Shown here: piece by piece, positions 53,648 through 63,359 of the stretch
Position numbering within the stretch: position 1 is the stretch's first letter
How the letters are laid out: every line of letters begins with the position of its first letter
Source: Avibacterium paragallinarum
GTDB taxonomy: Bacteria > Pseudomonadota > Gammaproteobacteria > Enterobacterales > Pasteurellaceae
Length of the DNA: 64,000 bases
Assembly (NCBI RefSeq): GCF_900450705.1
Contig: NZ_UGHK01000002.1
Coordinates: forward strand, 1,740,970-1,804,969
Reading direction: 5' to 3'
Made by a program: the position numbers and the translations under genes
The notes under the pieces: generated by a model
The model's database searches: none
The model's input: only the letters and a program-made list of their open reading frames with translations
What the model was told of the DNA's origin: nothing

Positions 53648-55528
53648 TCAAGCGACATCAGCATTACTTAACCAATCCATTAATGTTTTCAAATCTTGTT
53701 GCCAATATTCATTCAGTTGTGCGATCCAATCATCAATCTTCGCCTCCCAATCTGGAGATTGCCATTCTTGCACTGACGCGGCGAGGTGTTGAATGCGTTT
53801 TAAGCCCACAGACCCTGCGGCTCCTTTGATTTTGTGGGCAAGGTAGGCTAGGGGTTCTTTAGGGTAAGGAGCGTTTTTGTATGCCTTGTATGCGATGTTC
53901 AGTTCTGCAATATAATCAGGCATTTGCTGTTCAAACAGTGCGGTGTTATTTTTCACTGTTTTTTTGCCTAAGAGTGCCATAAGCTCATTCAAAAATGGGA
54001 AATCCAGCGGGCTATCGTACGATGCGGATAGCCTTTCTGCCTGATGAGGCACAAAGCTCGGAGGCGGTGAGCTTTGCGTGAGGTCATCAGCAAAATACTG
54101 ATACAAACATTGCGTTAGTTCGTCCAAGGAGAGAGGTTTGCGGAGAATGTCGTCCATTCCCTGTTGCAAATAATCTTGCTTATCGTGCATTACATTAGCA
54201 GTTAAGGCGATCAGCGGCGGGAGATAATCATAGTGATCATTTTCATAATTTTGACGCAACTGTTGGGCAATGTCGAAGCCTGACATATCAGGCAGTTGAA
54301 TGTCGATTAACAATAAGTCGTAGTCATTTTGTTCAAATTTCTCAATGGCTTGCTTGCCCGTCATTGCCACATCAACCTGATAGCCCAATTTTTCTAAAAT
54401 AGATTTCGCCACCACGATATTCACTTCAATATCTTCAATCAACAAAATGCGTAGCTGATGAGGTAAATAATGCTGATATTCTAAAGGTTTACTCACAATT
54501 TCCGCTTGGATCTGTAATGTAAAAACAGAGCCTTTTCCCACCGCACTTTGCACGGTGAGATCGCCGCCCATTAGGTTGGCGATGGTTTTGGAAACTGCCA
54601 AGCCAATGCCACTGCCCGCGTGCTGATATTGTTTGGATTTCACGCGGTAATACATCGCGAAAATATGTTCTAGCTCGGCTTGTGCAATGCCAATGCCCGT
54701 ATCAGAAATCGCAAAAGCGAAAGTTTGTTCTCCTACTTGTGAAACACGGAGGCGAATCACGCCTTTTTCGGTGAATTTCACCGCATTATTAATTAAATTC
54801 CACAGAATTTGGCTTAATCTGGCGTTGTCGATGTAAATCCATTGCGGTAAGTTTGGCTCATATTGCAATTCAAATTTCAGGTGGTTTTGCTCTGCCATTA
54901 AGGTGGCAAAATTGGCGATGTCATTGAGAAAGGCATAAAAATCCGTTTCTTTACGGTTTAATTCAATTTTGTGCGCATCAATTTTTTCTAAATCGATAAT
55001 ATCGCTAAAAATATGCCCTAAAGACACTGCACTCATATTGATGGTTTTGAGATAATTTTGTTGTTCGGGATTCAAGGGGCTGTCTAGCAAAATGCGACTT
55101 AAGCCGATAATGCCATTGAGCGGCGTGCGTAGTTCGTGGCTGATGGTGGTCATTAAAGCGGTTTTGTTACGGCTACTTTGTTCTAAATCATTTAACGCAA
55201 CAGATAATTTTCGTTCCGCAATCATTCTTTCTGATACTTCACGACGTAAATTATCTACCAATTTTGCCAGTTCAAGGCGAGATTTTTCTAGTTTTTCTAC
55301 TAATAAGGTGAAGAAATAAATCACAAATGGGGCGGAAATTAAGCCAAAAAATACAGAACGCCCTACATCGTGCCAATATACTGTGCCGACTACACATAAG
55401 CTCAACAAAAATTGCGTGCAAAGGGCAAGCACCGCCAAAATGACTACACCAAGCAAGGAAAATTTTACCCTACCTAAGCGGATCACCCAATCTACATAGC
55501 GTTGTGCAAAGTGTTTGATATTCTTCAT
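53648..55528 (-). CDS. arcB: Aerobic respiration control sensor kinase ArcB (short form)
   Basis: Tripartite hybrid kinase that phosphorylates ArcA under low oxygen. The 626 residues have two membrane helices (about 22-46 and 56-76), a coiled linker, a histidine kinase domain with ISHELRTPLNGII (H131) and ATPase boxes (NNAVKFTEKG, GSGIGLAVSK), a receiver domain (LLIDIQLPDMSG, Asp near 405) and an HPt domain (LAHKIKGAAGSVG, His near 564). The PAS domain of E. coli ArcB (778 residues) is absent, as in H. influenzae. Confidence 0.94.
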   Translation of the reverse strand: MKNIKHFAQRYVDWVIRLGRVKFSLLGVVILAVLALCTQFLLSLCVVGTVYWHDVGRSVFFGLISAPFVIYFFTLLVEKLEKSRLELAKLVDNLRREVSERMIAERKLSVALNDLEQSSRNKTALMTTISHELRTPLNGIIGLSRILLDSPLNPEQQNYLKTINMSAVSLGHIFSDIIDLEKIDAHKIELNRKETDFYAFLNDIANFATLMAEQNHLKFELQYEPNLPQWIYIDNARLSQILWNLINNAVKFTEKGVIRLRVSQVGEQTFAFAISDTGIGIAQAELEHIFAMYYRVKSKQYQHAGSGIGLAVSKTIANLMGGDLTVQSAVGKGSVFTLQIQAEIVSKPLEYQHYLPHQLRILLIEDIEVNIVVAKSILEKLGYQVDVAMTGKQAIEKFEQNDYDLLLIDIQLPDMSGFDIAQQLRQNYENDHYDYLPPLIALTANVMHDKQDYLQQGMDDILRKPLSLDELTQCLYQYFADDLTQSSPPPSFVPHQAERLSASYDSPLDFPFLNELMALLGKKTVKNNTALFEQQMPDYIAELNIAYKAYKNAPYPKEPLAYLAHKIKGAAGSVGLKRIQHLAASVQEWQSPDWEAKIDDWIAQLNEYWQQDLKTLMDWLSNADVA

Positions 55529-55599
55529 TTTATCGCCTTATTGTTAGCTAGAAATAACCGAACTATAATGAGAAATGGCAGAAAAAGGAAGTCAGAAAA

Positions 55600-55628
55600 G
55601 AAAAAATCTGCTTCATTTCGAAGCAGAT
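55600..55628 (-). terminator. infA terminator
   Basis: ATCTGCTTC/GAAGCAGAT with a 5-base loop, followed by TTTTTT on the minus strand. It lies 20 bp past the infA stop. Confidence 0.88.
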
Positions 55629-55647
55629 CCTTAAGAAGGAAGCTAAA

Positions 55648-55893
<246 letters not shown>

Positions 55894-56053
55894 TCAAAAA
55901 ACGGGCGAATTATACTCTTTTCACCCGCATTCACCAAGTTTTTTATAGAAATTTAGTGAACTACTCAGAAAATCAAAAATTGTGATAGAATCCCCGCTGA
56001 AATTTTGCACCACAGGTTAATAGCTAAATTATTTTTCAACTTGGTTAAGTTTT

Positions 56054-56771
56054 GGGGCTGTAGTAGATTAGCCCTAAATTTCACACCATTTTCGCAATAT
56101 TTTTAACTGCTCTTTTGGTGTCCCAAAGTTAAACCGAAATTCACATTCCTTCAAGAATAAAGGAAAGTTTTTTCGGTTAATTCCATTATATTTTCGCAGT
56201 ATCCGCTTCGCCTGATTCCAAAAATTTTCAATGCCATTAATATGATTTTGTTTCACCGCAAATAGCTCGGAATGATTGATTCGTTCGTGGTGAAATTCAC
56301 TCACATCAAGCGCATCATAACTGCGATAAGTGTCCGTATAAACCCAGCTATCAGGCTTGATTTTTCTTTTAATAACAGGGAGTAATGTTTCACTCTTGGT
56401 GTTTTCAACCACAACAGTAAATACCTTTCCTTGTCGTTTTAGTAACCCAAAAACAGCAACTTTTCCAGCCGCTCCTCGTCCTCGTCCTCGTTTTCCCTTT
56501 CGATGACCACCAAAATAGCTTTCGTCTAGTTCAATTTCCCCTCAAAAATCTCGTTAACTTCAAGGGATAAATGATAGCCAATCACAAGCCTGATTTTATG
56601 GTAGAACAAAGCGGCTGTATTCGGTTGAATATCTAGCAAATTTGCTGCTGTTCTTGCAGTAACTTCTGCGACAAAAAACTCAAGCAGTTTTTTCTGTATG
56701 GATTGCTTTAATTTACAATATGTTATCTTCATTTTTGTAGTATAGCATTGTTGCTAATCTACTACAGCCCC
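56054..56771 (-). mobile_element. IS1016-like insertion sequence, inverted and frameshifted
   Basis: A 718-bp element with the same 19-bp ends as the copy at 13242 and an exact 8-bp target duplication TAAGTTTT (56046-56053 and 56772-56779). It is one base shorter than the first copy, inserted in the opposite orientation, and lies 29 bp from the ltrA start. Confidence 0.96.
56074..56732 (-). pseudogene. IS1016-type transposase with frameshift
   Basis: Same sequence as the transposase at 13281 except that a run of five G in the EGEIELDES region is four G here, shifting the frame after NEIFEG and giving a stop within a few codons. The remaining open frames are 56526-56732 (N-terminal part) and 56074-56412 (C-terminal part). 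D70 is out of frame, so no active enzyme is expected unless slippage on the G run restores the frame. Confidence 0.92.
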
Positions 56772-56800
56772 TAAGTTTTTATTTGTATTCGGAGTTTTTA

Positions 56801-58012
56801 ATGATTCATAAAATAATGCGTTCCCGCGACCACCACGAACCGCACCGTGTCGCTACCACCTTGGAGCTTTATTTTGATTTAGTTTTTGTTATCGCCATTG
56901 CTGCCACCGCGAGCGGTTTACACCACGCTTTAGCAGCTCATCATTTCAGTGACGGATTAATTCGTTTTGCCACCTCGTTTTTCTGCGTATGGTGGGCGTG
57001 GATGAATTTCACTTGGTTTGCTTCGGCTTATGATAACGACGACTTTAGTTACCGCATTGTTACAATGGTGCAAATGTTCGGGGCGATTATTTTAGCCATT
57101 GGCATTAATAATGTGTTTGAGCATAATGATTACACAATGATCCTCATTGGTTATATCGTAATGCGTATTGCTATGGCATATCAGTGGTTTCGTGCTGCCA
57201 AAAGCGATTCTGAGCGTCGAACGACCTGTTTACGCTATGCGTTCGGTATTATTATTGCACAGCTTTTTTGGGCAATTATTGTTATCTATATTCCTCATTT
57301 GTTTAATCAAATCTTCCTATTTGGTGCTTTACTCGAATTATCTGTTCCCGTTTGGGCGGAAAGTGCCAATAAAACTGCGTGGCATCCGCATCACATTGCC
57401 GAGCGTTATGGTTTATTGGTGATTATCGTACTCGGCGAAGGCATTCTAGGGGCGACCAACGCCATCACGCCATTATTCCACAGTAATGAAGCGATACTTA
57501 CCGAAGCATTCCCTTTAGGCTTAGGGATTTCAGCACTAATGTTCTCTCTTTGGTGGCTATATTTCAAAATGCCGTGGGGGGAATTTTTGCATTCACAACG
57601 CACCTTAAATAACGCGTTAGTCTATGGCTACGGACATTTGCTAATTTTCATCGCCCTCACCGCCTTAGGTTCAGGCTTAGAATTGCTCGCCGATTCAGTA
57701 AAAGAATTTGGCACAATGGCGGAAGTCGCCGAACACAGCACAAACGCCCATTCGGTTTCGCCTTTATTTGCAATGACCGCGTTAAGCCTCTGCACCGCGA
57801 TTTATCTCATCGCCTTAGCATTCTTGCGTTGGTATTTAGATAAAGACACCAATTACAGCGTAATTGGCTTTACCCTCGCTATTGCTGCCACTTTCCTCGG
57901 CGTGCTATGCGTATATTTAGGAATGCCATTGCAATGGTCGATTTGGTTCACCGTGATCGCCCCGATTGCGATGATTTCTTTTTATAAAACCAAGCCCATT
58001 CATTTAGACTAA
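56801..58012 (+). CDS. LtrA-family membrane protein
   Basis: A 403-residue inner-membrane protein of the 'low temperature requirement A' family, with RVATTLELYFDLVFVIAIAA near the N-terminus, about 10-12 hydrophobic segments and the HIAERYGLLVIIVLGEGILG block near 207-226. Function is poorly known. The start at 56801 has CGGAG upstream. The IS copy ends 29 bp before the start, so the native promoter has been separated from the gene. Confidence 0.87.
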   Translation: MIHKIMRSRDHHEPHRVATTLELYFDLVFVIAIAATASGLHHALAAHHFSDGLIRFATSFFCVWWAWMNFTWFASAYDNDDFSYRIVTMVQMFGAIILAIGINNVFEHNDYTMILIGYIVMRIAMAYQWFRAAKSDSERRTTCLRYAFGIIIAQLFWAIIVIYIPHLFNQIFLFGALLELSVPVWAESANKTAWHPHHIAERYGLLVIIVLGEGILGATNAITPLFHSNEAILTEAFPLGLGISALMFSLWWLYFKMPWGEFLHSQRTLNNALVYGYGHLLIFIALTALGSGLELLADSVKEFGTMAEVAEHSTNAHSVSPLFAMTALSLCTAIYLIALAFLRWYLDKDTNYSVIGFTLAIAATFLGVLCVYLGMPLQWSIWFTVIAPIAMISFYKTKPIHLD

Positions 58013-58022
58013 ATCACTTCTC

Positions 58023-58047
58023 GGGCGGGCAACTTGTCCGCCCTTTT
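58023..58047 (+). terminator. ltrA terminator
   Basis: GGGCGG/CCGCCC with a 9-base loop and TTTT. It lies 10 bp past the ltrA stop. Confidence 0.85.
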
Positions 58048-58145
58048 CATTTGTGATAAAAACACACCTCTCATCATTATTCCGTTGGATTTTTCCTTTT
58101 ATTATATTAGGATACAGAAACCACTTTTTATAAAGGATAATCATT

Positions 58146-59453
58146 ATGTTAGTTCATCTTTCAACACAACCCGCGTCCCCCGTTTGGGGAGAAAATGCGT
58201 TGCTTAGCTTTGCCAATGAGGAAAGCATTATCCATCTGCAAAAAAATGCCTCAAATTCTGACCGCACTTTGATCCAACAAGCGGCACGCAAATTACGCAA
58301 TCAAGGCATTCACAACGTGGAACTCAGCGGCGAGGGCTGGGATTTAGAAAACTGCTGGGCGTTTTATCAAGGCTTTTATTCCGCGAAACAAGATTATGCT
58401 ATTGAATTTCCTCATCTTGACGATGAGCCACAGGCGGAATTATTTGCACGTATTCAATGTGGTGACTTTGTGAGAGAAATCATTAACTTACCTTCTGATG
58501 TGATTACTCCGAAAAAATTAGCTGAGCGTGCGGCTCAATTTATTGCCGAGCTTTCAGCCGACTACGCCAGTGAAAGTGCGGTCAGTTTTGACATCATTTC
58601 TGGCGAAGAATTGCTCGCACAAAATTATCAAGGTATTTGGCAAGTGGGGAAAGGCTCAGTAAATCCCCCTGCGATGTTGCAACTCGATTTCAATCCAAGC
58701 CAAGATCCCAATGCCCCTGTATTGGCTTGTTTAGTAGGCAAAGGGATCACCTTTGACAGTGGCGGATACAGCATTAAACCAAGCGATTCAATGTCCACAA
58801 TGCGAACGGATATGGGCGGGGCGGCGTTGCTCACGGGTGCATTGGGAATGGCAATCGCAGGTGGGTTAAATCAACGCGTAAAACTTTATCTATGCTGTGC
58901 GGAAAATATGGTGAGTGCCAACGCCTTAAAACTGGGCGACATCATCACCTATCGCAATGGCGTAACGGCGGAAGTGTTAAACACGGACGCAGAGGGTCGC
59001 CTTGTGTTGGCGGACGGTTTGATCGAAGCGGATAAACAAAACCCGCAGTTTATTATCGACTGTGCCACCCTAACAGGGGCGGCGAAAGTGGCAGTGGGGA
59101 ACGATTATCACAGCGTGCTTTCAATGGATAACGAATTGGTTACCGCCTTATTGAATGCAGCACAGACCGCCAATGAGCCTTTCTGGCGTTTACCTTTTGA
59201 AGAATTTCATCGCGGGCAGATTGCTTCGCAATTTGCTCAAATCGCCAATATCGGCACCGTGCCAGTAGGGGCGGGGGCAAGCACTGCAACGGCGTTTTTG
59301 TCCTATTTTGTCAAAAATTATCAACAACATTGGTTGCACATTGATTGCTCAGCCACCTATCGCAAATCCGCTAGCAATTTATGGGCGGCAGGGGCGACAG
59401 GTATCGGCGTGCAAACACTGGCTCATCTTTTACTTAATCAAGCCAACTCATAG
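58146..59453 (+). CDS. pepB: Peptidase B (M17 leucyl aminopeptidase family)
   Basis: Cytoplasmic two-metal aminopeptidase, 435 residues. The C-terminal catalytic domain has [19 protein letters not shown] (metal Lys/Asp, about 199-217) and the M17 signature [14 protein letters not shown] (near 279-292). An AAAGGA site precedes the ATG. ndk follows after 9 bp, the same order as in H. influenzae as I recall. Confidence 0.94.
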   Translation: MLVHLSTQPASPVWGENALLSFANEESIIHLQKNASNSDRTLIQQAARKLRNQGIHNVELSGEGWDLENCWAFYQGFYSAKQDYAIEFPHLDDEPQAELFARIQCGDFVREIINLPSDVITPKKLAERAAQFIAELSADYASESAVSFDIISGEELLAQNYQGIWQVGKGSVNPPAMLQLDFNPSQDPNAPVLACLVGKGITFDSGGYSIKPSDSMSTMRTDMGGAALLTGALGMAIAGGLNQRVKLYLCCAENMVSANALKLGDIITYRNGVTAEVLNTDAEGRLVLADGLIEADKQNPQFIIDCATLTGAAKVAVGNDYHSVLSMDNELVTALLNAAQTANEPFWRLPFEEFHRGQIASQFAQIANIGTVPVGAGASTATAFLSYFVKNYQQHWLHIDCSATYRKSASNLWAAGATGIGVQTLAHLLLNQANS

Positions 59454-59462
59454 GAGGAAAAT

Positions 59463-59885
59463 ATGGAACGGACGTTGTCAATTATCAAGCCCGATGCGGT
59501 GGAGCGTAACCTTATCGGCAAAATCCTAACTTGTTTGGAAAATGAAGGCTTTCGCATTGTGGCGATGAAAATGGTTCATCTCACCCAAGAGCAAGCGGAG
59601 GGTTTTTACGCTGAACATCAAGGCAAACCTTTCTTTGCGGGCTTGGTGGAATATATGACTTCTGCCCCTGTGGTGGTTTCCGTTTTGGAAAAAGAAAATG
59701 CGATAAAAAACTACCGCACTTTAATGGGGGCAACGGATCCAGAACAAGCCGAAGCTGGCACAATTCGCAAACAATTTGCCTTAAGCAAGCGACAAAATTG
59801 CGTACACGGTTCGGACAGCCCTGAAAGTGCAGAACGCGAAATTGCGTATTTTTTTAGTGAAAATGAGCTTTGTCCAAGAAAATAG
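59463..59885 (+). CDS. ndk: Nucleoside diphosphate kinase
   Basis: Equilibrates NDP/NTP pools through a phosphohistidine. The 140 residues include [18 protein letters not shown] and the active-site block [16 protein letters not shown] (His near 117). A strong AGGAGG site precedes the ATG and the gene is coupled to pepB. Confidence 0.97.
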   Translation: MERTLSIIKPDAVERNLIGKILTCLENEGFRIVAMKMVHLTQEQAEGFYAEHQGKPFFAGLVEYMTSAPVVVSVLEKENAIKNYRTLMGATDPEQAEAGTIRKQFALSKRQNCVHGSDSPESAEREIAYFFSENELCPRK

Positions 59886-59888
59886 TCA

Positions 59889-59924
59889 ATAAAAATGCCA
59901 ATTATAAAAAATTGGCATTTTTAT
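59889..59924. terminator. Bidirectional terminator between ndk and pfkA
   Basis: A perfect 15-bp stem ATAAAAATGCCAATT/AATTGGCATTTTTAT with a 6-base loop between convergent genes; T runs flank it in both directions. Confidence 0.9.
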
Positions 59925-59968
59925 CATATGTTACTTGTTTGATTTTAGAACATTCAATATCACAAAAA

Positions 59969-60934
59969 TTAATCTAAACGCTTAGCAACTTCTAACCATT
60001 CAGCTTTAAATTCGCGACGCATATTATTGATTGCATCAATAATATCATGATGAACAAGATGCTCATTTTGAATTCCTACGCAGTATCCACCTTTACCTTG
60101 TAATAAGAGATCTACCGCATAAACACCCATACGAGAAGCTAAAATACGATCAAACGCACAAGGTGTACCACCACGTTGAATATGCCCTAAAATCGTTGCT
60201 CGAGTTTCGTGTTTCACGCGAGCTTCAATTTCTTTAGCTAATTCATTTACATCACAAATATGTTCTGTGATAGCGATAATAGCGTGACGTTTACCTTTAA
60301 TAATACTACGTTCAATTTGCTGAATTAATTCTTCTCGGTTAAATTCTACTTCGGAGGCGACAATATATTCACAACCACCTGCAATACCTGCTGAAATAGT
60401 TAAGTCACTACAATGTCTGCCCATTAATTCCACGATTGAAATACGTTGGTGCGAGCTTGAAGTATCACGCAAACGGTCAATGGCAGTTACAGCAGTTTCT
60501 AACGCGGTTTGATAACCGATAGTGTAATCCGTTCCAGCTACATCATTATCAATTGTGCCAGGAATCCCCACACAAGGGAAGCCGTGTTCTTCGGTAAGCA
60601 ATTTCGCTCCCATATAAGAACCGTCCCCGCCGATAACTACAAGTGCATCAATGCCGTGTGAACGTAAAATTTCCGCACATTTCGCCCGCACTTCAGGTTT
60701 TTTAAATTCTGGGAAACGTGCTGAACCAAGGAATGTACCGCCACGATTGATTATATCTGATACGCTATAACGCGTTAATTGTTTGATTTTATTATGATAA
60801 AGCCCGTGATAGCCATCATAAATGCCATAAACTTCTAAGCCTTCTCCTAATGCAGCACGGACTACTCCACGAATTGCTGCGTTCATTCCTGGTGCATCAC
60901 CACCACTGGTTAATACGGCAATTTTTTTGATCAT
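59969..60934 (-). CDS. pfkA: 6-phosphofructokinase
   Basis: Commits fructose-6-phosphate to glycolysis. The 321 residues have the ATP-binding [15 protein letters not shown] (about 9-23), the catalytic [20 protein letters not shown] (about 124-143) and [20 protein letters not shown], typical of the allosteric ATP-dependent enzyme. A CRP site lies upstream. Confidence 0.97.
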   Translation of the reverse strand: MIKKIAVLTSGGDAPGMNAAIRGVVRAALGEGLEVYGIYDGYHGLYHNKIKQLTRYSVSDIINRGGTFLGSARFPEFKKPEVRAKCAEILRSHGIDALVVIGGDGSYMGAKLLTEEHGFPCVGIPGTIDNDVAGTDYTIGYQTALETAVTAIDRLRDTSSSHQRISIVELMGRHCSDLTISAGIAGGCEYIVASEVEFNREELIQQIERSIIKGKRHAIIAITEHICDVNELAKEIEARVKHETRATILGHIQRGGTPCAFDRILASRMGVYAVDLLLQGKGGYCVGIQNEHLVHHDIIDAINNMRREFKAEWLEVAKRLD

Positions 60935-61018
60935 AATGCAAATACCTTTATTGAAAGTTAGTAATATAGAAATTGTGCGTAGCTTACACTATTCCCAATT
61001 ATCGCTCTAGAAAAATTT

Positions 61019-61034
61019 TGTGAATTACTTCACA
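61019..61034 (-). promoter_or_regulatory. CRP site upstream of pfkA
   Basis: TGTGA-ATTACT-TCACA is a perfect CRP core, in the 113-bp gap between fieF and pfkA, centred about 92 bp upstream of the pfkA start. I could not pair it with a confident -10, so activation versus repression is open. Confidence 0.7.
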
Positions 61035-61047
61035 TTTTGATTTAGGT

Positions 61048-61971
61048 CTAAGTATTTTTTGATAAGTTACCCATTATTACTTTATCTTGCTCTTCATTTT
61101 TCACTACACTAGTAGGTTCGTGGTGAATCACAATATCGACTCGAGGAAAACATTGACGTAAACGCTGTTCAAGATGATCGGTGATTTGATGAGCTTCAAT
61201 AAAAGAAAGGTGATCATCAAGTTCCAAATGAAATTGAATAAAGCGGATAGCCCCCGAGCGTCGAGTGCGGAGATCGTGAAAGCCTAAAATATTGGGTTGC
61301 GATTGGATAACTTGTTCAATTTGTTCGATTTCCTCTAGAGGCAAGGCTTGATCGAGCAATAATTGAATAGCATCGTAAAACATCTGCCCTGCATTAAACA
61401 AAATATATAAAGCGATCAAAATAGCAAAAATCGCATCAGCCCAAAGCACGCCCCATAGGGTTAGCCCGAGCGAGCATAAAATCGCGATGTTCATCAGCAA
61501 ATCGGTTTGATAATGCAGGCGATCCGCTTTGATTGCGGGGCTGTCCGTTTGCTTGATAATGTGGCTTTGATACAGCACCAATAGTAACGTCGCTGCAATG
61601 GAAATCAGGGTAACGATCACGCCTAAATAAGTTTGCGTTAAAGGCTGCGGGGCAGTGAGGCGATAAATGCCTTGAAGCAACAGGAAAATGGCACTGCCCG
61701 AAATAAACGCACTTTGAATTAAGGAAGCCAAAGACTCCGCTTTACCGTGTCCAAAGGAATGGTTGTGATCCGCAGGCATTAGGGCAAAACGCAAAATCAG
61801 CATATTCATAAAAGAGGCTAATAAATCCAGCGTGGAATCGGTGATTGAGGCGAGCATACTGACGGAATCGGTTTTCCACCACGCAAAGCCTTTAATTAAA
61901 ATTAAAATAAAGGCGGTGGCAATCGCCAAATTCGCCGCACTTTTGACTTGTTTGGAATAGACTTCTTGCAT
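61048..61971 (-). CDS. fieF: Cation diffusion facilitator (FieF type)
   Basis: Zn/Fe(II):proton antiporter of the inner membrane, 307 residues. Six membrane segments, metal-site SITDSTLDLLASFMN and PADHNHSFGHGKAESLASLI (HxxxD-type sites), and a C-terminal cytoplasmic metal-binding domain with FHDLRTRRSGAIRFIQFHLE. The start overlaps the preceding lipoprotein gene as TAATG. Confidence 0.9.
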   Translation of the reverse strand: MQEVYSKQVKSAANLAIATAFILILIKGFAWWKTDSVSMLASITDSTLDLLASFMNMLILRFALMPADHNHSFGHGKAESLASLIQSAFISGSAIFLLLQGIYRLTAPQPLTQTYLGVIVTLISIAATLLLVLYQSHIIKQTDSPAIKADRLHYQTDLLMNIAILCSLGLTLWGVLWADAIFAILIALYILFNAGQMFYDAIQLLLDQALPLEEIEQIEQVIQSQPNILGFHDLRTRRSGAIRFIQFHLELDDHLSFIEAHQITDHLEQRLRQCFPRVDIVIHHEPTSVVKNEEQDKVIMGNLSKNT

Positions 61972-62561
61972 TATTTTTTACAATTCCAAGAAAAATGGCT
62001 GTTACTCAAATTTTGTATTTCTTTATTTACCACATATTTTTGCAAATATTTGATAATCTTCTCTTTTTTCATATTCATTAATTTTTTGTTTTTGGCGATT
62101 TTTAAAGAATATTGGTATTGCACAAAGCCACAAAAGGGAAGATCTTTGCCTCTGGCAACATTCACTTGCCAATCTTTATTTTGTTCGGTTGGCTCGTAGA
62201 TAACAAAAGCGACCAATTCATTGTTGTGTGGATAAAGATCAAAATGAGTAACGCCCGTGTTTTGATACACTCGCTTACGCAAGGCGATCCGATCCGCTAA
62301 CGTGCGTTGCTGCCAATTTCTATCTTGCAACAGCTCGATTGCACTATGCCAATGCTCAGCACTTTCCCCTTTTGGCACATAAAAATAACGTGCCACGCTG
62401 CCTAAATCCTGTTGCGAAATCAGATAATAAGAGCTGTTATTATGCGTAATGGCTTCAGGCACGCTGAGTTGTGGCGAGGATACGCAAGCCGTTAATAAAA
62501 GTGCGGTGCTAAAAAATAACGTTTTTTTGATGTTGTGAAAAAAGGCTAACAAAGGCTTCAT
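61971..62561 (-). CDS. Predicted lipoprotein of unknown function
   Basis: A 196-residue protein with a lipoprotein signal (LLLTACVSS, Cys 26). The mature part has no motif I recognise; landmarks are YYLISQQDLGSVARYFYVPK and THFDLYPHNNELVAFVIYEP, and a lysine-rich C-terminal third. It starts 1 bp after yaaA and overlaps fieF, so it belongs to the ung-yaaA-lipoprotein-fieF cluster. Confidence 0.7.
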   Translation of the reverse strand: MKPLLAFFHNIKKTLFFSTALLLTACVSSPQLSVPEAITHNNSSYYLISQQDLGSVARYFYVPKGESAEHWHSAIELLQDRNWQQRTLADRIALRKRVYQNTGVTHFDLYPHNNELVAFVIYEPTEQNKDWQVNVARGKDLPFCGFVQYQYSLKIAKNKKLMNMKKEKIIKYLQKYVVNKEIQNLSNSHFSWNCKK

Positions 62562-62562
62562 T

Positions 62563-63339
62563 TTATTCGCTCACCTCTCGTTTAAACACAAATTCTTTCT
62601 CGCTTGAAGCGGCTTCATCAAACCAATATCCGCCAAGATCAAAGGCTTTTAATTGCTCAACGTGAGTGAGTCGATTTTGAATGAGGTAACGACACATTAA
62701 GCCACGGGCTTTTTTCGCATAAAAACTGATAACTTTATATTTGCCATTTTTGTAATCTAAAAAGACGGGCTTAACAATATGTGCCTTGAGCTGGCTTTCT
62801 TTCACAGATTTGTAATATTCGTCAGAGGCTAAATTCACCAGCACGTTATCCCCTTGCTCGTCTAAGGCTTGCTGTAAGGTTTGGGTGATCACATTGCCCC
62901 AAAACGCGTAGAGATCCTTGCCTTTCGGGTTGGCTAATTTTGTCCCCATTTCCAAACGATAAGGCTGCATTAAATCTAGCGGGCGTAACAAACCATAGAG
63001 TCCCGATAACATTCTTAAATGCTGTTGAGCGAATAAAATGTCTTCGCGAGATAAATGCTCCGCGTCTAAGCCCGTGTAAACATCGCCTTTAAAAGCAAAA
63101 ATGGCTGGGCGTGCGTTTTGTTCATTATGATCTGCCGTCCATTGGGCGAAGCGTGCCACGTTGAGCGAGGCTAATTTATCGCTGATCGACATTAACGAGG
63201 CGACATCTTGCGGGGCGAGGGTGCGGCAAATGTCGATTAATTGCTGACTGTAGTCAGTTAAAGCAGGCTGAAAAACCTCAAATTTTTCTACCGCACTTTC
63301 AAAATCAAGAGTTTTGGCAGGTGAGATAATTGCTAACAT
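62563..63339 (-). CDS. yaaA: Peroxide stress protein YaaA
   Basis: Lowers free iron and protects DNA from peroxide in E. coli. The 258-residue product starts [15 protein letters not shown] at 63339 with AAGGA upstream; family blocks are [38 protein letters not shown] and [19 protein letters not shown] start at 63384 would overlap ung and is not family-like. Confidence 0.93.
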   Translation of the reverse strand: MLAIISPAKTLDFESAVEKFEVFQPALTDYSQQLIDICRTLAPQDVASLMSISDKLASLNVARFAQWTADHNEQNARPAIFAFKGDVYTGLDAEHLSREDILFAQQHLRMLSGLYGLLRPLDLMQPYRLEMGTKLANPKGKDLYAFWGNVITQTLQQALDEQGDNVLVNLASDEYYKSVKESQLKAHIVKPVFLDYKNGKYKVISFYAKKARGLMCRYLIQNRLTHVEQLKAFDLGGYWFDEAASSEKEFVFKREVSE

Positions 63340-63359
63340 TTTGAAATCCTTAAAATTTG

